Shown: positions 59,128-64,000 of the stretch, in pieces
Position numbering within the stretch: position 1 is the first letter of the stretch
Layout: the number at the start of each line of letters is the position of its first letter
Assembly: GCA_008012315.1 (NCBI GenBank)
Contig: SSEL01000009.1
Coordinates: 62,001 to 126,000 of the forward strand
Length of the DNA stretch: 64,000 nucleotides
Reading direction: 5' to 3'
Origin: Rhodospirillaceae bacterium
GTDB lineage: Bacteria; Pseudomonadota; Alphaproteobacteria; Dongiales; Dongiaceae
Program-made: the position numbers and the translations under genes
The notes under the pieces: generated by a model
The model's database searches: none
Seen by the model: only the letters and a program-made list of their open reading frames with translations
Told to the model about the DNA's origin: nothing

Positions 59128-60765
59128 ATGAGAATTGGGAAACAGGCCGGTCGCCTCGCCGGCATGATGCTGGTGGGCTTGATGTTGACCGCCTGCGACA
59201 AGGGACCGGATCGCACTCAGGTGGCTGCAACCCTGCAAAAGGATGTCGAAGCCTATCTGGCGCAGATGGAGGGGCCGGTTGACCAGCGCAGCCTCAGTCA
59301 CGGCGCCGTTACCGTCGCGCCGCAACAGGATGCCGGCTATCTGGTGACGATCGACGGCGTCAAGCTGACGCTGAGCGATACCGGCTACCTGGATATCGGC
59401 AAGGTGAGCTATGTCCTGACCCCCAAAGACGACAAGACCTACCAGGCCGATCACCTGTCGATGGCGCAGACGATCCCCTTCAAGACGCCGGACGGCCAGC
59501 CCGCCGGCCAGGTCACCCAGACGCTCAAGGCCTTCGAGGGGACCTGGCTGAAGGAAGCCTCCAGTTTCACTAAGCTCGATCTCCAAGTGGCGGATGTCGC
59601 GGTCGATGATCCGCAATCGGGTGGCGACCTGAAGATGGCGGGCGTCGCCTTCAATGTCGACAGCACCGATAAGGGGCAGGGCCTGTGGGACCAGGTCGGC
59701 AAGCTGACCATCAGCGGGTTGAATGCCGACGACAAGGGTGGCGGCAAGGTGGCGATCGCCTCGATCGATGCGAGTTCGGCCGCCAAGGGGCTGAAGCTGA
59801 TCGATTACGCGGCAAAAATGCGTGCGTTGCGGGAGGCCGGCAACAAGCAGGCCGCCAGCCAGCAAAGCGAGGCGGCCAAGCAACCGGCCGACAATCAGCC
59901 CGCGGACAACCAGGCTGCCGACAATCAGAATGATGCCGCTGGCAATGCCGGTACGGGAACATCTTCCGATGCCGCTGCCGACGCTACTGCCGACAAGGCG
60001 TCCGGCAATGCGGCGCCGGATAACGCGATGCAGGATTTCATCAAGGCTCTGCCGGGTCTGATCGCGGCCTCGACCGTCGATCTGCATGTGTCCGGCTTCA
60101 CGTATCAGGAACGTGAAGGTGGCGAGGCCCTCGAGCTCGGCAAAGCCGGCATCAGTTTTGCCGCGACCGGTATCGACCAACCGAAGGCAAGCTTGAGCTT
60201 CACCCTCGACCATGACGGTCTTGTCCTGCATACGCCGGAGGCGGAACGTCCCTTCGCGAAAGCAAGCCTGCCGGCGAGCGGTGCCCTGACGGTGTCGTTG
60301 ATCGATCTGCCGACGGCCGATCTCGCTTCCGTGATGGCGGATGGTGCCGCCGCCTATGCGACGGCTGATCCGGCGCAGATCGATGCCAAGACGGCGGTCT
60401 TCATGATCCAGTTGCAGCAGCTTCTGCAACAGGACGGCGTGAAGCTGCGTGTGGAACCGTCGCATCTCAGCTCGGCTGCCGCCAATCTCACCGCCGATGG
60501 TGATTTCGTGATGAAGCCGGCGGCGATCTATGGAGCGACGGGCGCCTTGAATGTCGCGATCACCGGTATCGACGATCTGCTTTCCCTCGCGCAGAAGGAA
60601 GCGGAAGAGAAGCCCGAAGCTATGCAGTATGTCGCTGTGCTGCAGGCATTGCTGAGCTATGCGTCGCGCGCGACAGGCAGCAACGGCAAGCCGATCGATA
60701 ACTTCAAGATCGACGTGCCGCAGAACGGCATGATGACGGTGAACGGCAAGCCGCTGCAGTTCTGA
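59128..60765 (+). CDS. Large hypothetical lipoprotein
   Basis: 545-residue protein with a lipoprotein signal: LMLTACDKG places the lipid-modified Cys at 23. The N-terminal part (about 30-230) and C-terminal part (about 300-545) look like folded beta-rich segments. A low-complexity Gln/Asn/Ala linker with ADNQ repeats (DNA 59840-60010) separates them. No domain is recognised with confidence; DUF945-type periplasmic proteins are one possibility. It lies between sdhB and zapE, with its own terminator. Confidence 0.72.
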   Translation: MRIGKQAGRLAGMMLVGLMLTACDKGPDRTQVAATLQKDVEAYLAQMEGPVDQRSLSHGAVTVAPQQDAGYLVTIDGVKLTLSDTGYLDIGKVSYVLTPKDDKTYQADHLSMAQTIPFKTPDGQPAGQVTQTLKAFEGTWLKEASSFTKLDLQVADVAVDDPQSGGDLKMAGVAFNVDSTDKGQGLWDQVGKLTISGLNADDKGGGKVAIASIDASSAAKGLKLIDYAAKMRALREAGNKQAASQQSEAAKQPADNQPADNQAADNQNDAAGNAGTGTSSDAAADATADKASGNAAPDNAMQDFIKALPGLIAASTVDLHVSGFTYQEREGGEALELGKAGISFAATGIDQPKASLSFTLDHDGLVLHTPEAERPFAKASLPASGALTVSLIDLPTADLASVMADGAAAYATADPAQIDAKTAVFMIQLQQLLQQDGVKLRVEPSHLSSAAANLTADGDFVMKPAAIYGATGALNVAITGIDDLLSLAQKEAEEKPEAMQYVAVLQALLSYASRATGSNGKPIDNFKIDVPQNGMMTVNGKPLQF

Positions 60766-60785
60766 TCGACGCTTCCATCAAGATG

Positions 60786-60820
60786 AAGCCGCGCCGATGC
60801 TCCTTGCTCGGCGCGGCTTT
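60786..60820 (+). terminator. Terminator of the lipoprotein gene
   Basis: GCCGCGCCGA (60788-60797) and TCGGCGCGGC (60808-60817) form a 10-bp perfect stem, extended by AA/TT at the base, followed by TTTCGTTTG. Confidence 0.85.
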
Positions 60821-61015
60821 CGTTTGTGCCTGCAACACCAGACCGATCGCGTGTCGCGATGCCATCATGCGCATCAAGAAGAAGCGTCGAGGCGCTCACT
60901 CATCCGGCGTGAACGACGTCATGCATGCGGGATAATGCATGCGCCAAAGACGATCTTCTGTTGCATCAAAGACTCAGGCCGCACAAAAAAATGCGTCATC
61001 AAAACGCAAGTGTTT

Positions 61016-61035
61016 CATTTCGGCATGGCGAAATG
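61016..61035. promoter_or_regulatory. Inverted repeat upstream of zapE
   Basis: CATTTCG (61016-61022) and CGAAATG (61029-61035) lie 28 bases before the zapE start in an AT-rich stretch. Possible operator, with no regulator assigned. Confidence 0.3.
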
Positions 61036-61063
61036 ACGAAAAATGTGATGTCATATCTGCAAC

Positions 61064-62236
61064 ATGCATATTGACCGAGTCGCCGCCTTTCACGTGTCCG
61101 ATGCGTTGGTCTCCTCCATGATGGAAGAAGGGCCGCTTGCCGCCTATCGCGCGCGGCAACGTGACGGTCAGCTGCAGCATGATGCAGCGCAACTTCTCGC
61201 AGCGGAAAAGCTGCAATCCCTCTTCAATGCTTTGCGGGATTATCAGCCTGAGAAAGCGACGAGCTGGCGCGAGCGCCTGGGCTTGGCGCGCCGCCGCGAA
61301 GTCGATGCACCGCAGGGGCTTTATATCTTCGGCGGCGTCGGTCGCGGCAAGTCGATGCTGATGGATCTGTTCTTCGCATCGGCGCCGGTCGAGAAGAAGC
61401 GTCGGGTGCATTTCCATGCCTTCATGCTGGAGGTGCACGACACGCTGCATCAGTGGCGGCAAGAGAAGCCGAAGCAGGTCGATCTCATGCCGGCGCTGGC
61501 CGACAAGCTGGCGGCGGAGAGCACGCTGCTTTGCTTCGACGAATTCCATGTCACCAACATCGCCGATGCGATGATCCTCGGGCGTCTGTTCGAGGCGCTG
61601 TTCGAGCGCGGCGTGGTGGTGGTGGCGACCTCCAACTGGGCGCCGGACGATCTTTACAAGGATGGTCTGCAGCGCGACCGCTTCCTGCCGTTCATCGCCC
61701 TGTTGCAGCAGAAGCTGGATGTGCTGGAGCTGGATGGCGCGCGCGATTATCGCCTGCAGCGCCTCAAGGACATGCGGGTCTATCACTATCCGCTTGGCGA
61801 ATTGGCGGCGCGGCATATGCGCGATAGCTTCGCGCGGTTGACCGGCGGCAAGGAGTCGACATCGCGGACGCTGACCGTGCAACAGCGCAAGGTCGATATC
61901 CCGCGCCAGGCCGGATCGGTCGCGTGGTTCGATTTTGCCGATCTCTGTGCGAAGCCGCTCGGCGCCGCCGACTACCTCGCCATCGCGACCCATTATTCGG
62001 TCGTGCTGATCGATAATGTGCCGCGCCTCTCCGCCGATCTGCGCGATCAGGCGCGGCGGTTCATGGTGCTGATCGACGAGCTTTACGAGCACAAGGTCAT
62101 GGCCGTGATCGCCGCAGCCGATGCGCCGGAGCGGCTTTATCCAAGCGGCGACGGCGCCTTCGAATTCGAACGGACGGTGTCCCGGCTGAATGAAATGCAG
62201 TCGGTTGATTATCTCAGCAGACCGCATTTGACGTGA
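61064..62236 (+). CDS. zapE: Cell division protein ZapE / AFG1-family ATPase
   Basis: 390-residue P-loop ATPase of the AFG1 family. Walker A GGVGRGKS is at residues 90-97, and Walker B LLCFDEFHV is near residue 150. ZapE associates with the division ring under stress in E. coli, and AFG1 acts in mitochondrial protein quality control. In alphaproteobacteria it is commonly followed by mdh and sucCD, and here the mdh position holds a remnant. Confidence 0.93.
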   Translation: MHIDRVAAFHVSDALVSSMMEEGPLAAYRARQRDGQLQHDAAQLLAAEKLQSLFNALRDYQPEKATSWRERLGLARRREVDAPQGLYIFGGVGRGKSMLMDLFFASAPVEKKRRVHFHAFMLEVHDTLHQWRQEKPKQVDLMPALADKLAAESTLLCFDEFHVTNIADAMILGRLFEALFERGVVVVATSNWAPDDLYKDGLQRDRFLPFIALLQQKLDVLELDGARDYRLQRLKDMRVYHYPLGELAARHMRDSFARLTGGKESTSRTLTVQQRKVDIPRQAGSVAWFDFADLCAKPLGAADYLAIATHYSVVLIDNVPRLSADLRDQARRFMVLIDELYEHKVMAVIAAADAPERLYPSGDGAFEFERTVSRLNEMQSVDYLSRPHLT

Positions 62237-62399
62237 CGCAGCGGCGGGTAAAATGTGTGTTTTACAAGTTGGCCGCGAGTAACACTTGCTCTTGAGGGAA
62301 AATGATAGTATTAACACAACAGCTAGTGTTGTGCGTAATGGGGAAGTGGGCGTTGCCGAAACATGCGGTGGCAATGCGTAACCTGCTCCGGGATGGGTA
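62237..62399. other. Intergenic region zapE / decayed mdh
   Basis: No gene is visible. The stretch is AT-rich for this genome and contains a short inverted repeat, CACAAC (62315-62320) and GTTGTG (62328-62333). It was presumably the original mdh promoter region. Confidence 0.5.
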
Positions 62400-62944
62400 A
62401 TGGCACGCACGAAGATAGCGCTGATGAATGCCGGTGGGATCGGCGGATTGTGGCGCTACGGGCAAGCCTCAGGGAGACAGGTGACAAGTTCTGTGTGACG
62501 GGGTTCCGGTCGGTCGGATCGACGCTTCCGCTGTGAGCGATCGCGAGTCAGTTCGGAATTTCCCGGTAAAGGAGCTCAGGGGTTCGGCCAAGGAAGATGG
62601 CGACGCGCCTTGTGATTAGGGTGATCAATGCGCCAGCCGTCACGTCACCAGTCGAACTTCATGGAATGAACTGGACCGTCAAGATGGGGTTTGCCGCGAT
62701 CACACGGCATAAGCGCGATGTCGGGTTCGATGATCGTAAACCACTTGCAAACCAGTTCAGTGTTTATGCTCCGCTGGCCGTCGTCTGATCTGGCGGCGGG
62801 TCGGAGTAAAAGGGCTCTATGTCGGCGTGCCGGTGATCGGCGCCAGCGACGTGGAGAAAGTGGTCGAGATCGATTCAAGCAAAGCCTGAAAGGCTCTGTT
62901 CAACGGATCGGTCGAGGCCGTTTAGGGGCCTCATCACTGTGATG
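62400..62944 (+). pseudogene. mdh: Decayed malate dehydrogenase gene
   Basis: Remnant of mdh, readable only by switching frames. It begins with ATG at 62400 giving MARTKIALMNAGGIGG, the MDH start (MARTKIALIGAGNIGG). After a frameshift ASLRETGDKF (62462-62491) matches the next MDH segment. The middle (62597-62787) includes VKMG and FSVYAPLA. The C-terminus in another frame reads GVKGLYVGVPVIGASDVEKV, then VEID, a TGA at 62887, KALFNGSVEAV, a TAG at 62923, and GLITVM after a further shift. Total length is about 545 bases against about 960 for intact mdh, so material is deleted. The position between zapE and sucC is the normal mdh place. Confidence 0.87.
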
Positions 62945-62972
62945 GGGAAGCTTCAAAGAGGAGAGAAGCAAA

Positions 62973-63176
62973 ATGACTGAGACCATCCTGTTGGCCGCCA
63001 AGAAGGCCGCCAAGAAGGCCGCGAAGAAGCCGGCCGCGAAGAAGGCTGCCAAGAAGGTCGCCAAGAAGCCGGCGGCGAAGAAGGCCGCTGCCAAGAAGCC
63101 GGCCGCTAAGAAGGCCGCGAAGAAGCCCGCCGCCAAGAAGAAGTCGGCTGCGAAGAAGAAGACCGCGAAGAGGTAA
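62973..63176 (+). CDS. Histone H1-like Lys/Ala-rich protein
   Basis: 67-residue protein of almost only Lys and Ala, with KKAAKKPA-type repeats, resembling bacterial histone H1-like (HC1/HC2, AlgP-type) DNA-binding tails. ATG at 62973 is preceded by AGAGGAGAGAAG, a strong ribosome-binding site. No globular domain is present. It probably condenses DNA or binds RNA. It directly follows the mdh remnant, 29 bases away, and lies before sucC, a place that is not usual for such a gene. Confidence 0.72.
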   Translation: MTETILLAAKKAAKKAAKKPAAKKAAKKVAKKPAAKKAAAKKPAAKKAAKKPAAKKKSAAKKKTAKR

Positions 63177-63273
63177 CATCGCTTTTGCGGTGACTGGCCC
63201 GTCTGTTCTAAATGCGGGTCAGATAAGCGCTTCGCGCAAAGACCGGCGACGGCGACAGCCCTGTCCCCGACCC

Positions 63274-63306
63274 GGCGGGTTGAAGTTCAATTGGCTTGAA
63301 CCCGCC
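63274..63306. repeat. Imperfect inverted repeat
   Basis: GGCGGGTTGAAG (63274-63285) and CTTGAACCCGCC (63295-63306) pair over 12 bases with one mismatch and a 9-base loop. No T-run follows, so a stem-loop or regulator site is more likely than a terminator. Confidence 0.45.
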
Positions 63307-63486
63307 CTGGAAGGTGATAGAGTACGGCTTGCTGCACCACAGCAAATCGTTGGCTGTCGCTGTCGCCCGCTTTCTTGGAGCGCATTTGATGTCGGTTCCG
63401 GGGCGTTTTTCTGACGTTCCTTCCTTTTTTGTGCTCTTTAAGCTTTTTAGCTGGGCTTTTCAGCGCCCCATGCGATATGCATGCGG

Positions 63487-63499
63487 GTGCAATTTGCAC
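63487..63499. promoter_or_regulatory. GTGCAA-T-TTGCAC palindrome before sucC
   Basis: Perfect 6+1+6 palindrome, 24 bases before the sucC start, followed by another GCAA half-like element (ACTGCAAC). TTGCA-containing sites are bound by regulators of central and acyl-CoA metabolism in some bacteria, but no regulator can be named here. Confidence 0.35.
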
Positions 63500-63522
63500 T
63501 GCAACATTCACGGTAGCCGGGC

Positions 63523-64000
63523 ATGAATATTCACGAGTATCAGGCCAAGGCCCTCCTTGGCAGATTCGGTGTCGCCGTTCCCCAGGGTCATGTGGCCTAT
63601 ACGCCTGAGGAAGCGGTCGACGCAGCGCGCAAGCTTGGCGGATCGGTCTGGGTGGTCAAAGCCCAGATTCACGCCGGCGGACGCGGCAAGGCGGGTGGCG
63701 TCAAAGTCGTCAAATCGATCGATGAGGTGCGCGACGCCGCGCAGAAAATGCTCGGCATGACGCTGGTGACGCACCAGACCGGCCCGCAGGGCCGCCTAGT
63801 GAAGCGCATCTATGTCGAAAGCGGCTGCGACATCAAGCGCGAGCTCTATCTCGGCATGCTGGTGGACCGGGCGACATCGCGGATCACCATCATGGCCTCG
63901 TCGGAAGGCGGCGTGGAGATCGAAGAGGTCGCTGCGACTCATCCGGAAAAGATCATCAAGATCGCCGTCGATCCGGCAACCGGCATCCAGCCCTTCCATG
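63523..64000 (+). CDS. sucC: Succinate-CoA ligase beta subunit (5' part, runs off the window)
   Basis: First 159 codons of SucC, which with SucD couples succinyl-CoA cleavage to ATP or GTP formation in the TCA cycle. It starts [16 protein letters not shown], continues with an ATP-grasp N-terminal part, [17 protein letters not shown] (about residues 45-61), and REGLYLG-like [15 protein letters not shown] (about 106-120). THQTGPQG (about 84-91) fits SucC better than malate-CoA ligase MtkA. The 3' end lies beyond the window. ATG 63523 is preceded by only a weak site. Confidence 0.93.
   Translation, partial: MNIHEYQAKALLGRFGVAVPQGHVAYTPEEAVDAARKLGGSVWVVKAQIHAGGRGKAGGVKVVKSIDEVRDAAQKMLGMTLVTHQTGPQGRLVKRIYVESGCDIKRELYLGMLVDRATSRITIMASSEGGVEIEEVAATHPEKIIKIAVDPATGIQPFH

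Larger units (their letters stand above)
63177..63522. other. Regulatory region upstream of sucC
   Basis: No gene is seen. It contains an imperfect 12-bp inverted repeat (63274-63306) and a 13-bp palindrome (63487-63499), both listed separately. The promoter of sucC is expected here, but no convincing -35/-10 pair was found. Confidence 0.5.

Noticed and set aside
60921-60943. Direct repeat ATGCATGCG twice upstream of zapE
   Set aside because: It is too short and GC-alternating to separate from chance, with no related gene nearby.
62597-62788. 63-codon frame between zapE and sucC read as a gene
   Set aside because: Its residues line up with the middle of malate dehydrogenase, and flanking mdh pieces are in other frames, so it is part of the mdh pseudogene.
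62973-63179. Antisense frames over the H1-like gene and a possible DNA tandem-repeat array
   Set aside because: The repeat is explained by Lys/Ala codon repetition in a plus-strand gene with a strong ribosome-binding site. The antisense Leu/Gly/Ala frames are by-products.

Overview
The window looks like chromosomal DNA of a high-GC alphaproteobacterium, most like the Rhodospirillales. The evidence is a set of alphaproteobacterial gene orders: kdsD-lptC-lptA-lptB-rpoN-hpf-ptsN, aroA-cmk-rpsA-ihfB, ffh-rpsP-rimM-trmD-rplS-leuC, and sdhCDAB-zapE-(mdh)-sucC. It also carries an Hsp20/DUF1150 pair, a TIGR02300 protein, an NDUFA9-like protein and a mesaconyl-CoA hydratase. No species can be named from sequence reading alone. 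I see no phage, insertion sequence or CRISPR array.

Layout. 1-6.0 kb: glutamate synthase gltD-gltB (minus strand). 6.4-9.9 kb: uppP, a class I amidotransferase, an NDUFA9-like protein, tRNA-Leu(CAG) and a short RNase D. 10.0-16.6 kb: Kdo synthesis and LPS export (kdsD, lptCAB) leading into rpoN, hpf and ptsN. 16.7-27.2 kb: an accessory, almost fully minus-strand catabolic and transport locus: LysR regulator, RidA-like protein, branched-chain-type ABC importer (frameshifted binding protein, fused permease, two ATPases), ureohydrolase-like protein, Rieske oxygenase, D-2-hydroxyacid dehydrogenase and amidohydrolase. Its substrate cannot be assigned. 27.3-28.2 kb: heat-shock pair Hsp20/DUF1150 behind a sigma-32-like promoter and a ROSE-like RNA thermometer. 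28.3-33.5 kb: hybrid histidine kinase, fluoride riboswitch with crcB and DUF190, an MFS transporter and tRNA-Ala(GGC). 33.7-39.6 kb: TIGR02300 protein, aroA, cmk, rpsA, ihfB and a LapA-domain protein. 39.8-50.1 kb: ffh, a VOC protein, rpsP-rimM-trmD-rplS, leuC, a two-component system, leuD and leuB. 50.3-54.1 kb: universal stress protein, two small unknowns, asd and pdxY. 54.3-64 kb: mesaconyl-CoA hydratase, sdhCDAB, a large lipoprotein, zapE, a decayed malate dehydrogenase gene, a histone H1-like gene and the 5' part of sucC.

Main points. (1) The mdh gene expected between zapE and sucC is present only as a shortened, multiply frameshifted remnant, with an intact Lys/Ala-repeat H1-like gene immediately after it. 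(2) The 16.7-27.2 kb locus is a compact, translationally coupled pathway of unknown substrate. Its ureohydrolase has Gly where the first metal-binding His is expected, its binding protein is broken by one extra base in a homopolymer, and a perfect T-N11-A palindrome follows the LysR gene. (3) Three RNA or heat-control elements are readable: a fluoride riboswitch, a ROSE-like thermometer and a sigma-32-type promoter.

All assignments come from reading motifs and gene order. No database search was run.
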